The notes below the pieces were generated by a model. It was not told the DNA's origin. It did not search any database and worked only from the letters and a program-made list of their open reading frames with translations. From contig NC_088322.1 in NCBI RefSeq assembly GCF_910592395.1, positions 15,991,431-16,055,430 on the forward strand: a stretch of 64,000 bases of DNA, given 5' to 3'. Positions 36,517 through 47,695 of this stretch are shown piece after piece. The stretch's first letter is position 1, and every line of letters starts with the position of its first letter. A program made the position numbers and the translations under genes. The DNA is from Lineus longissimus (Eukaryota; Nemertea; Pilidiophora; Heteronemertea; Lineidae).

Positions 36517-36803
36517 TAGGGAAGCCCCACTTTTGTCTTGTTAACATAATTGGTAACATTCTATTTTTTTCCGAAGAAAGGAGAAAATGACAAACTTTCG
36601 AGCAATATACATCAAAATCCGCAACTTAACTATTCGTATTCTATGATTTAAGAGAAGAAATGGTTCATGATAGGCTAGGAAATTTAAAAAAATTCAAACC
36701 GAATATGTTTTATTCCGTCTGCAGGCTAACAATCTACAAATTTGGATTTGCCCTTCAGAGTTTTCTGAATTTTTCCAAATTTTTACTTCGACAAACCTCA
36801 AAA

Positions 36804-37454
36804 ATGGGGGGAGCGAAACCACCCCCGGTTCCAGATTATAGAGAATTTAAAGTGGAAGGCATCCCCAAACTTGAGGAAGTCCAACGACATTTAAAAGCTC
36901 GTGGTTTGAAAGACCCTTGGCTGAGGTAACGGCACTAACGCAACGTCGCAACTCAAAATTGTTGGCATGCAATGCACTGTCACTGTGTACAACAATGTTA
37001 ATGTAAAATGTATCTGTGTGTTGGCTGTGCTAAAGTAGGTAGAATGTGAAATAAGAGGCCACGTTGATGCTATTTTTTGTTTTATTTTGCCCTTTTGGAA
37101 GCCTAACAGTAAAATTGAATCAAGGTTGCAATGGTCGCCAGGATTGAATTTGGCCAACTTTTACCTCATGATTATATTCAACAAGGCAAGGAGATCGCCA
37201 AACTGTCACCATGGTCACCACATGTACCATCAGTTTTCCTATTGTAAGAATGGCAGCCTAGAATTGTCTCACATTTCTAATTCTTTCTCATCTTTTTCAG
37301 AAATGAAGCTTGGCGCTTTGGTGAGGGCTACACGACTCCTGGAGTTGGTGCTTTGAGGACTGTGTTCCGAGGCTTCAAATGGGGATTTGCTGCATTCGTT
37401 GTAACAATCGCCGTAGAAAAAATGTTCAAGAAGGATGACCATGGCCATCATTAA
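36804..37454 (+). CDS. NDUFB3: NADH dehydrogenase 1 beta subcomplex subunit 3
   Basis: Accessory subunit (B12) of mitochondrial complex I, located in the membrane arm. Exons 36804-36925 and 37301-37454 join in phase 2 (AG|A, Arg) and total 276 nt, 91 aa; the human protein is 98 aa. The N-terminus lacks the His-rich start of the human protein, but [20 protein letters not shown] and [10 protein letters not shown] match the family. One membrane segment, [19 protein letters not shown], is close to the human sequence, and the tail ends DDHGHH. The ATG is chosen because it is the first in frame and gives the family length. An AATAAA follows at 37820. Confidence 0.95.
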
Positions 37455-37819
37455 CAAGAAACCTTGTTAGGCCGATTCATCTCATTGCAGTTTGGGATTC
37501 TTGTCAGCAGGGACATCATCTTGTAGGGATCTTGAATGAACCTCTAGTATTGATTGCATTCAAAGTGCTGTGCTTTCTGGAGCATTCAGAAAGACATTTG
37601 TGAGATGTGTCTATTCAAAACTGTAAATAGACTTATGTAGAGATGGACTTGTGTGTTTAGCTGGGACTTCATGTGGCTGGAACACTGTCATGTTACTCTA
37701 GGTGAAACTGTGTTGAACTTCCATTCATTAACATGGTGTTGTGACATCTCCCACGGTTTACCAGGCACAAAGACTTCCAATGATGTACTGATACTTCAAT
37801 AATCAGATCATTTAATGAA

Positions 37820-37825
37820 AATAAA
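37820..37825 (+). promoter_or_regulatory. Polyadenylation signal of NDUFB3
   Basis: AATAAA lies 366 nt after the NDUFB3 stop, giving an ordinary 3' UTR length. Confidence 0.75.
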
Positions 37826-38179
37826 GTGCCCATTCACTTGTTACCAAGTCTTAAATATCCTTAATGACACAACAGTAATAGGGATACATGTAGCCACTTT
37901 TGACTGGTTTAAAATGAGACATCAGTGGATAATGTGTTTGAGTAATGTATTGTTTATTTGTACAATAAATAAGAATTGGTTGGAACTTGAGTGATTTCTT
38001 TTTCTTCATCCTAAAGGTCGAGCTGGGGTGTTCTGCTGAAGGTGAACCAACAGTGCGTGTTCTGTCGGGTGAATCACCACACACTGATACAGAAAGGCGG
38101 CGACACATTCAGATGAAAAACCCTTTTCCATTCACATTCAAAAAAAGATGAAACAGATCAGTTGTGGAATTTTGAAATA

Positions 38180-38185
38180 TTTATT
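38180..38185 (-). promoter_or_regulatory. Candidate distal polyadenylation signal of CASC3
   Basis: TTTATT (AATAAA on minus) lies 0.86 kb downstream of the stop in the distal terminal exon of CASC3. NDUFB3 and CASC3 would then converge with only a few hundred bases between their 3' ends. Confidence 0.45.
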
Positions 38186-39048
38186 ATCTACTTTGTTGAA
38201 GCGTCTATTCGATATAAAATGACAACACACGGTAACCATGGCAACAAAGCTTCAAATATACAGCTTATGTACACGATACAACAAGCGCATAGAGCCAATA
38301 ATAGTGTTCGGCTTTCATTTGAAATTAGTTTGCCAAAATGCTCAATACAATCTTTGATATCAGATGGTCACTCTGCATGTGATTGTGTACTGATTCAATT
38401 TGAACATTTCATGCATATCACTTCAAATGAGTCCCTTGACGATGGCTGATGTTTATACATTCAAATTTCCGACAACATGTACTTCTCTCCCCCCCCCCCC
38501 CCCCCGTATGCATGAATCACGATCAATAAAACCTCAGATCCCAGCATCTCGCTGATCAACAAATGATCCAAATATTGCAACAAATATTCGTAAAACCAAC
38601 AGAAGATGAAAATGGCAGTACCACTGACTGAATACCAGTATGTTCATGATCAAACAGAAACAAAATTTAAAGTTTACTTTTTGAGAATAACACATGAATT
38701 GTCGTGGGAAAGCCCAAACCAAGCACATACTAGCAAAGCAAACCTGGATTCTTCCTTCTACTCAACATTCTGTCTTGAGTGTAATTAGCAATGTTCTCAG
38801 AAGACATCTCGGCCAAGGACTGGTCCATCTGATGATGCTTGTATATCTACCTAGCAGCGTACATGCAGCCAACTCACTCCTACAGCAAAAACACAATCTA
38901 TCATCTCTTTCATGAGGAGAACGATAGGATTTACATGAAGTCAGAGTTTTCTAGACCTCGTCTTCATTATCAAGTCATTTTATCAGTCCATTTGAATGAA
39001 GACCTTTGCCTCCACTTGGTCTGTGAATCCCAGTAGTGACGCCACCTA

Positions 39049-39171
39049 TCATACTTTCGTCTCCATCGCCTCCGCCACGATTTTAATCTTCAGCGTCGGA
39101 CTTTGTGGAGGTGGTGAATCAGCCGCAAAGATGGTCGCTGCACTGTGTGTTTTCATGTCCCTCCTAATATC
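39049..39171 (-). CDS. Candidate alternative terminal exon of CASC3
   Basis: A good acceptor (TTTTCTTGCAG) precedes a phase 0 frame of 40 codons plus TGA: DIRRDMKTHSAATIFAAD, then SPPPQSPTLKIKIVAEAM and ETKV. It can be spliced in frame to the CASC3 exon at 40321-40440. The natural composition and Pro/Ser-rich content suggest real coding sequence. Confidence 0.45.
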   Translation of the reverse strand, partial: DIRRDMKTHSAATIFAADSPPPQSPTLKIKIVAEAMETKV

Positions 39172-39983
39172 CTGCAAGAAAAGCCACTAGGGGTGTTAGA
39201 AATGCATACTTCATGATTTGGGGTACATTCCCTGGTGCTCGATGGGATAGGACTTCTGAATGAACTACTTAAAGATTATGATGACCAAGGCTTATGCTGA
39301 AGCATTGGTGCCCTTGGGCCGATTTGATTTTTGAAGAATGGAACAGGATAAGGATGACAGGTTCATCATTGATTGAAGGTATCGGTGCCACGAACAGGGA
39401 AGACACAGCTTCCACCTTTTAGAGGAACAAACTCCAATAAACCAACACCACACAATAAACACAATAATAAGCACTATTAATATCCAAGAGATTTTCAGAA
39501 GTCGATAATCAGATGGTCAGTTTTTGAAATGCTTCTTTTCTCCATTAGCACAAGTGTAGATACAAGCCAAAACCAATGGACTTTATAAACCATAAACAAA
39601 AACAAAACTCAATGATTGATCCTGTTCACCAACAAATGAAGATCTCTTGAAATAAAAAACAAACATTACCTTTCTACTCTGTTATTGTCTTAAACTAGTA
39701 CGACTAGTTGTCTTTCTCTCATGTTCAGGAAACTAAAACACGAAAGGGGGTCACAAATTAGGAAAGCAAAAAATTGCGTCTGGTTAAACGAAAAATAAGA
39801 TGGTAAAAGAAGCAGCAGGTTATTGGTGAAGTACGGATCAGTTTGTCTGCGTCCACCGAAGACCTAGTTGGTGGACATGGTTCAACTGAAACCTACTTCA
39901 CCATCGTGTCAAGATAACAAAATAAACATCAGCCTGGAATCAAAAAATGGAAATTAGCAAGTTGAGAGCGGCCAGAACACCTC

Positions 39984-39989
39984 TTTATT
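39984..39989 (-). promoter_or_regulatory. Candidate proximal polyadenylation signal of CASC3
   Basis: TTTATT (AATAAA on minus) begins about 20 nt beyond the stop in the 40011-40109 exon, so that exon could be a complete terminal exon with a very short 3' UTR. Confidence 0.45.
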
Positions 39990-40010
39990 CAAGGAAGATT
40001 GAGATCCATG

Positions 40011-43000
40011 TCACCGTGAATACAGGCCAAACTCTCCAGTGAGAGTCGGGGAACAAACATCCAGATTTAGCTGCCCAAAATCAAGATCACTCTGAATGCC
40101 ATGCATAATCTGCAACAAAACGTTATCATCGAATAAAAACATTCATTCCAAAAGGATCGAGACGGGAACAAAATCATTCAGGAGAGAAGCAACTGAAATT
40201 CAAGAAGCCAGCTGACTGGAAATTCGGATTAGTGGTTGAATACAGAAGAGGCAATGTTAACCATTTTGCTGATCAGAATTCTGGGCAACATTTTAACTTC
40301 ATGCGATGCGTGTGACTTACATCTGCCTCAAGTGACTCAAAGTCATCTTCAAGGTCATTTTCACCACTGTCAAGGCCATCAATAGTTTGGGTCATTTCTG
40401 ATTTCATTTCAGGCTCCTTTTTATCTGCCGACTCAACATCCTGAAATTTGTCATCAACAAATTTCTCTTGTACACTTTCACAACAATGACCGTGTTAACA
40501 TAGGGCCATGATGTCATCCATCTTGCTTCGCAAGCAGAAAGACTTACTTGTTCTTGATGACATGTACGATGTGAAACAGTGAATATGTCAACCGAGCCTT
40601 GAAAGGTCATTCATTATACATCTATTACTGAAACAACCTATTTCATCCGATAAGGAACTCGTGTTCATAACCGCCATCATGAGTGTCTCTACCGCTGGAT
40701 TCACTACCATAACATGAGTGTCTCTACCGCTGGATTCACTACCATAACATGAGTGTCTCTACCGCTGGATTCACTACCATAACATGAGTGTCTCTACCGC
40801 TGGATTCACTACCATAACATGAGTGTCTCTACCGCTGGATTCACTACCATAACATGAGTGTCTCTACCGCTGGATTCACTACCATAACATGAGTGTCTCT
40901 ACCGCTGGATTCACTACCATAACATGAGTGTCTCTACCGCTGGATTCACTACCATAACATGAGTGTCTCTACCGCTGGATTCACTACCATACGGGAGTGT
41001 CTCTACCGCTGGATTCACTACCATAACATGAGTGTCTCTACCGCTGGATTCACTACCATAACAAGTTGGCTGCTTCGGACAATGAATTCATTTGTATAAA
41101 ACAAATACAGATAGAGAGATAGAGAAATAAAACCAAAGTCATTTGACCTTGGATTGGATACTGCCATCATTGACCTTGAAAGCTTACCTGTGGATTTACG
41201 ATGGGTATGGCTGCCTTCGGCCGTCTTGCCGGTGATCTTTTGGGACTGACGATCTGTTGTGCCTCAGGTGGATAATAGGTGGTGCCACCTCTGCTATACT
41301 CTCGGTTTGTCTGCAATGAATGAGAGCCAATCACAACACAGGGATGATGTCTGCTTACCAGCCAACAGTAGATGACATTTTGACATGAATCAACTATGTG
41401 TTCTATCAGAGCCAACTTAGCCATGCCTTTTTATTCCATATTCCCTCCAAGCTTACACTGCGGGGTGGTGGAGTCCTATACTCAAATGTCAAGATGTGGC
41501 TTTGGGAAGTCAGTGTCAACTTCCAACTGACTGAATTCAGACACTTTTTTCAGAGCACCTTTGAATCTAAAGTTGAAGGATATCATACCTGTGATTGGTT
41601 GGCAGGCTGAGGAGGAAGTGACTGTGACGGCGCAGCACTGACAGGTAAAGCGGCACTTATCGGCACCGGAATCTGTCCAACTATTGGGTGGCCCATGATC
41701 GGTGGAGGTGGGTAGCCCATCATCGGTGCGACGAACTGACCCGGTAACATGTTGGCTGCCACTGGCTGGTTACCAGGTGCTATGGAGACTGGTTGTTGAG
41801 GGAAGATCCTCGCTTGGGTGCTGACTTGAGGTGCTTGGGCCCCGGCTGAAAATATCAAGGTCAAACATCTCTTTCAAGGTAATCTTATGGTCAAACAGAG
41901 AAAACCTGAAAAAAGGCCACAATAACCCAGTCACAAATCACAAAGTGAGGGATGCGAGGTCAAGATGCACTCACCTGGCACTGTGTATGGAACGCCCTGT
42001 GGTATCATTGATGGCTGATAGGTGGTGCTCACCTCTGGGCCACCTGAAGGGAACATCGATGGAGGGGGGTAACCTGAAGAAGCAACAGACAATCGTTACA
42101 ATTGTGCATCTATTTGGAAAATACTGAAACTGATTACTGTAGGAGTAGAAACGCTTACCACTTCCAGGCCCATAATACGCCAGCTGCTCTTGCGACTGGT
42201 AGCTGATGTCGGCCATGTTACGCTGTCTCTGTGATGAGTAGCGTTTAGGACGGCTCTGGTTCGGATCCTGTTTAGATGTCGCATCCATAGGTGGCGCTCC
42301 TTTTTGATCAGCTGGAGGCCCAGACTTTTGAGGATGAGAAGATTTCTTTTCATTCGCTGGAAAATCAATATTTGTGCATTAAGAACTGCCTTGCCTTGAA
42401 CCTGTGGAATAGATAAAACAGTGTGAGAACCTTCAAAGAATCTACTGTTTGAACTGTTTTCTGAGGAATGCATGCAAGCAGCAACTCTACTGGATCTAGA
42501 CATATCAAATAACTCAATTACTATTGTTACCATTCTGCCTTTCCTTCTTCTGATCCGAGCGTCTTTCATCCTCCTCCAAACGCATGTTATCAATCTGCCG
42601 TTCCAAGTTCATCACTCGGTTACTATGGCCGCCCTCTTGACTGCGACGACCAGTGTAATTCCTAGCGTGCCGATCCCGAGAATACGACTTCTTTTCTTGA
42701 TTCACACCAGTTGGCGTATTAGTGTCTCTAACAGGTGAAGCAGATCGCGTCTCACGTTGATAATCAGTCGTCACCGTGGTAACAGGTTTAGCATTCTCAT
42801 GATGACCTTGACCACGAGAATCACCTCGAGCATCTTGACTATTTCTCGGTTTATAGCTACTATTAGTCCATTGCTTTCTCGTGTTTGCCCTAGGTGACCT
42901 TGGTTCTGACCGCTGGTCTGACCTTGGATCTGACCTCTGTTCTGACCTTGGATTTGACCTCTGGTCTGACCTTGGATCTGACCTCTGGTCAAACCTTGGC

Positions 43001-46000
43001 TCAGACTTTGACCTTGGTGCCACAGCCTCTTCAGGAGTGGGCCACTGCTCCGATTGCTTCCCTGGCTGCTCAAATTGTAAATTAACAACAAAATTGTCCT
43101 GCCTGGTTTCTGGGGAACTTTGCACTTCAACATGTCGATGAATCACTTCGTTATTCTCTTTTTCGTTATGATCTCTGAAACGTCCGCCAGAGTTCTGCAT
43201 GTCAGTTCTCCGACCACGATCTGAGAACTGTCCTCGGCCACCCCTGCCACGATCTGTAAATTGTCCCCTGCCCCCCCTGCCACGAGGTCCACCTCGTCCC
43301 CTATCGCCACCTCGTCCCCTGTCTCCAGCACGTCCTCTACTGCCACCACGTCGAACATTCTCATAATCACTACGAGAGTCTGAGTTCTGGTCAAAACGCC
43401 GCTCGTAATGATAGTCACCATGGTTATTTGGGTTATCTTGGTCTCGATTTTCATAATCCCGATCGCGCTTTTGGTAATCCCTGTCCCGATTGTAGCCGTC
43501 ATCCATGCGTCTGTCTTTATCCATAAAGTCACCAAGATTCCGTCTTCCTCGAGGCCCACTGCAAGAAAACGATTCAGGAATTACATTGACGTCTGCTTCA
43601 CCCAACTGGTGAGAAAGCAATGACATTGACGTCAGCTTCATCCAACTGGTAAGAAAGCAATGACAATGGAAACCTTTGTGTCTCACCAATATTCTTTTGC
43701 TGCTGGAAATTAGGTATTCCTTGGATAAGACCAAAAATTCATAAGCAAGCCTTAACCATTTTCAATAAGACTTTGTTTCAAGTGAGATTCAGTTTGGACG
43801 ACTTTCATTATTGAGCGAAGTCTTCTACATACCGTCCTCGACCCCCACCACGACCTCGGGGCAGTGGTCCATCTGGAGGCTTGTCACATGACCTGATGTC
43901 ATATCCATACATGGCTATAAGTTCCTCCCTCGACTTCGGTGCCTGTTGTTCATCTGTGTAGCGATCGTGTAACCATTTACCGTCATCTTTCCACAGTTTC
44001 TTCTTTGGCCTGAAAGAAACCGATATTTGTATGACTTCTTTTATACAACCAGTTTCTTCAAGCTCGATTCAACAGGACACCCTGGTCTCATCATAAAGAT
44101 GTAAAGAAATCACAGGCCAAAAGTGGCACCTAACCATAGTGGCATTTACAAACCCAAACGCAGAAGACGACACCCGGAAGCTGTTCATACACACCTTTGT
44201 TCCTCTTCTTTAAACTTCTCCTCAGACATCCTCGTGTCATGTTCATAAAACGCTCCACGGCGCGGGATGTACGCCGGATTCTTCTTATCCTCATCATCAT
44301 CGAGACGTTCCTTGTTTTCATCGGGTTGTTCCTGGAGAAAGAGACGAGTCATGGAGAAATGGCGGCTGAGTTTTATACTGAGGTATTCAATTTTCATCTA
44401 ACTTGATTCAGGCCAGTTTCCCATTGAATTTAGATCAACGCCATCGGCAAGCATAAATCACACACGTTGGACAATGGCAGTCCTCCCATTTTGGAGATTG
44501 CCCTTCATCTACACGAAGCCACTCAACCAACGCAAATATAGAGGCATGAAAATAAGGTGGTCAACAGTATCCCAAGCCACTTGAGAAAGCATGATCTCTG
44601 ATATGGAGTCATCCTTGAACCCTGACTGATTATGACAAGTGGATAGATTTCCTGCAGGTTTTTTACTAAAGTTTGAAGAGGAGACTCGTATGAGAACTTA
44701 TTTTGAACCAGACAAGACAACAACAACAACAAGAACTTGATGAAGTGTGCATGAAGTGAGTTGTGCAAGCGGACAGATGCTGCAGGTGGGCTAGGCAGAG
44801 AGCTGATTACATCATCATATGCATTCTCTAGTTTTGTCTGATATTAGCAAGACGTCTGTCTCACACTTCAGCGCTTTTATCTTTTTGAGGAGATCTTGCA
44901 GGAGGTATATAATTACCTGTCCGTCGCCACTCTGACGTTCTTCCTCCAAGCACTCTTCATCGTATGACTCCTCGAGCACGACACTTTCATCTCCATACTC
45001 AGTCTCCGTCTCCTCTTCTGTAGCGGTCTCCTCCTCTGTCTCCTCTTCCGTTTCCTCCTCCTGCAACCATGGCAACAGACCATCATAGCAATAAAAACTC
45101 ACTCAAATTACCTTTAAATCAAACTGGTTTTCTACGATAAAGAATTTACAACAAGCAAACACACAAGAAGCACAACAGCACGGCTTACAATAAAGTAGTG
45201 CACACATAATGTTGAAGTGCTATGTTCTGAATACCTTTTTCAAAACTGCCTGAGCAGTCTTTGGTCAACATTGTTTTATAAGCGTGACAGCAGAACCACA
45301 AAGCAAGAGCCAAGAGTAGCTTAGAAGTTAGTTGTGATAAGGTCGTCTCTATGGCAACTCATGACCTTGACCCTACCTCTTCTTCTCCTTCTTCCTGGTC
45401 TTCTTCTGCACTCTCGTACTCAGAATGTTCACCTGGAATTAACGGGAATAAAAGATAAGAACAGTCAGTTTTCACCTGATCATCAAAGCAAGAAGCAATC
45501 AAGCCATGAGAACCCATTGCTTTGATGTATAATCAATACATGCTTCCATCAAAGACAGCACTGGTTAGTATCATACTTGCTTGACTGCTCAACCTAAAAC
45601 CGTCCTTACAGAGGTTACTACTACTGCAGTGACATCTGACCATATGACACTGAACCGATGATTGTGGGAAGGTATCAAAGACTAGCGACCATCAGGATGG
45701 AGATGAGGCCCGACGGAACCTGCCAAGGCGATTGCTCAACATTCCTTCACTATAGTTATCTCTTGGTCAGACCTCTCACCTTCTTCTGCTTTCTGAGGCG
45801 TCACAGATTTCTCAAAATTTGTATCCTGAAAAAGAGTAAGTCATTTTTACATCATAACCCAAAGGAAGGTTGGCTTCATTCAGTCATCAGAGTGACAGTG
45901 AGTAATGAGAGGGTGACTGAGGATGATCTTATCCAAGGAGATGAATCAGGGTCCAGGCCAAACAAATCAAATCAGACAAATACACACACTCAGCACACGT

Positions 46001-46580
46001 CATCGGAAGGCCTAAGGTGACGGCTCAATTGCAGAATCCCTGACAAGGTTCTATGGCTAAACCTTACCAAAACCTCTCTTTGAAGCATTTGTCGATGCCA
46101 TTGTAATTGTTGTCAATGTCAATTGTCATTGTCAGCAGCCGAGCAGGGATTCTCCAGTCAACACCCCAAACTTTTTTGAAGAGTTTCTCCATTTGGTTTA
46201 CGCTGCCTTTGCTGTAGGGCGTGCATTTATCTAGCTATGTTAAGTTAAATTAAATGACATATCCATAACTTCTGCAGCATTACTCATCCACTCAGTCCAG
46301 GTGAACAGCATGCATGCAATGCAACAATGCATGATTGCACGCAGATGCATGGGCGATGGCCATGTTTTTTCAGGTTGTCATTAATCCAAATATGTCTTCG
46401 CTGTATAAAATGATTTTTTGCAATAACCCCAAAGCGTAAAGCCATACAATTTTCGGTACATACTCCCTCAGATATACTCTTTGATAAATCGGCTGGTATG
46501 GTATCTGAAGACGCCTCTTCGTCTGTGATTTCGGAGTCAGAATGTGAGGAATTTCTTCTTCTTCGCCGACGGTCCGCCAT
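40011..46580 (-). CDS. CASC3: CASC3/Barentsz/MLN51, exon junction complex core protein
   Basis: RNA-bound EJC component that clamps eIF4A3 and takes part in mRNA localisation, translation and NMD. Minus-strand exons: 46464-46580, 45780-45825, 45377-45432, 44917-45060, 44195-44331, 43833-44009, 42531-43558, 42159-42356, 41975-42073, 41589-41845, 41188-41310, 40321-40440, 40011-40109. Phases agree and total 2601 nt, 866 aa; human is about 703 aa. It starts MADRRRRRRNSS, with an acidic region (SEYESAEED). The SELOR module follows: DDDEDKKNPAYIPRRGAFYE, KLWKDDGKWLHDRY, and APKSREELIAMYGYDIRS. The big seventh exon has RGG/RGRGG repeats, Arg-Ser-Asp-Gln repeats and KKSYSRDRH. Then come PKRYSSQRQR, Pro/Gly-rich segments and SPKRSPARRPK. 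The start has an upstream MITE 83 bp away. Confidence 0.93.
40678..41062. repeat. 35-bp minisatellite in a CASC3 intron, 11 copies
   Basis: The unit CATGAGTGTCTCTACCGCTG plus 15 more bases repeats every 35 bp. All copies are essentially identical except one with CGGGAG in place of CATGAG. Confidence 0.95.
43582..43664. repeat. 42-bp direct duplication in a CASC3 intron
   Basis: CATTGACGTC(T/A)GCTTCA through AAGAAAGCAATGACA occurs twice, 24 bp upstream (in transcript order) of the big CASC3 exon at 42531-43558. Confidence 0.85.
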
Positions 46581-46662
46581 TATTGCAGGTAATCTCGTGA
46601 ATTACCGCGAAAAATTGGCTGTTGTTACGAGATTTTAGTTATATTCCTAACCCACCGGGTTA

Positions 46663-47367
46663 GGTCTCGTCAGGGAGTTTTTCCCAAATGTACGCAATGA
46701 TGACGTACCCCATTAACAGGACGTAACATCTTTTTAAAAATGCGTTTCCAAAGTGAATGCATGAGGACAACCCATTTGTGTCGTATATCACTGGAAACGC
46801 CCGATTCCCCTGATTCTGCAGGATGTTAAATCGGGCATTTTATTTCTTTAAATAAATCATAAGCGTTGCATTTGCTCCTGGCTCTGTTCACCATCCCAAA
46901 TGGCAATATTGCCAATTGGGCCGGACAATCACGAAAACCCCCAAATACATTTCTTCCTGAATAATTCTTATAGTGACCATTCTCCCGTGAAAGACAGTTG
47001 CTAACGCTGCAAAAAAATCCAAAAAAAATCGAGGGTCAACCATTGAACTTTTGAGTTATGTTGCATGAATTTGGCACAAATCGGCGAAAAACGCACCAAC
47101 TGGCACTGGACGGCATTTCAACACGGGGCCGACGCACATCCCAAGTTCAGTGTACATATACGCCGGTAACAACAGTAAATGCGTAGTTTCTTGTTAGCCG
47201 CCTATTGAGTAGCGCTCTAGATTTCAGAAACTCCAGAAAAACATGTCTTTGCCAAAACAACTGCTAAATCAACACTGCCATACTGTAAGGATCGAGAAAT
47301 CTATGATTTTAGGAACTACGGTTAGGGCTTGGCCGCGCATGAATACAAAAAAGTCCCTAATGAGACC
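46663..47367. mobile_element. MITE, copy 2, with TTA target-site duplication
   Basis: The left end GGTCTCGTCAGGGAGTTTTT and the right end ...AGTCCCTAATGAGACC are inverted copies over about 20 bp (18 of 21 matching). TTA flanks both sides (46660-46662 and 47368-47370), as in PIF/Harbinger-type insertions. The first 130 bp are nearly identical to copy 1 at 35979. It lies between the CASC3 start and the ACTR3 3' end and has no coding capacity. Confidence 0.7.
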
Positions 47368-47695
47368 TTAGTATTCACAACCTGCCGGAACCTGTCTTTG
47401 GCAGTTTCGGGGCAAAATAGTGGACAGCAGGCATACAAAAGGAACCTTTTAGCACAATTGAGGCAGAGATGTACTCAATATCACGTCTGAATTCTAAATC
47501 TCCGTGCGAATTCGTGATCATGTGTCCCACCATCAGGGACAAGAATGCCTTGCATTGAGGGTTTGTCTCCACAGCAAGTGTGATGTCCAACATATTGTGA
47601 TGCACCGACGACGACGTACATCACAAATTGACAGTCTCTCACATTCAAAAACAGGTTCGATGAACAAACCAAAACTTGGAATTCGTTAAGTTCGA

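Larger units (their letters stand above)
35083..36803. other. Divergent intergenic region between the caspase and NDUFB3
   Basis: About 1.7 kb separates the two start codons. It should hold both 5' UTRs and promoters. A MITE occupies 35979-36516; no TATA box or other named motif is convincing. Confidence 0.6.

Noticed and set aside
42881-43623. Plus-strand frames over the large CASC3 exon
   Set aside because: Leu/Thr/Asp-rich mirror translations of the Arg/Ser/Asp repeats encoded by CASC3 on the other strand.
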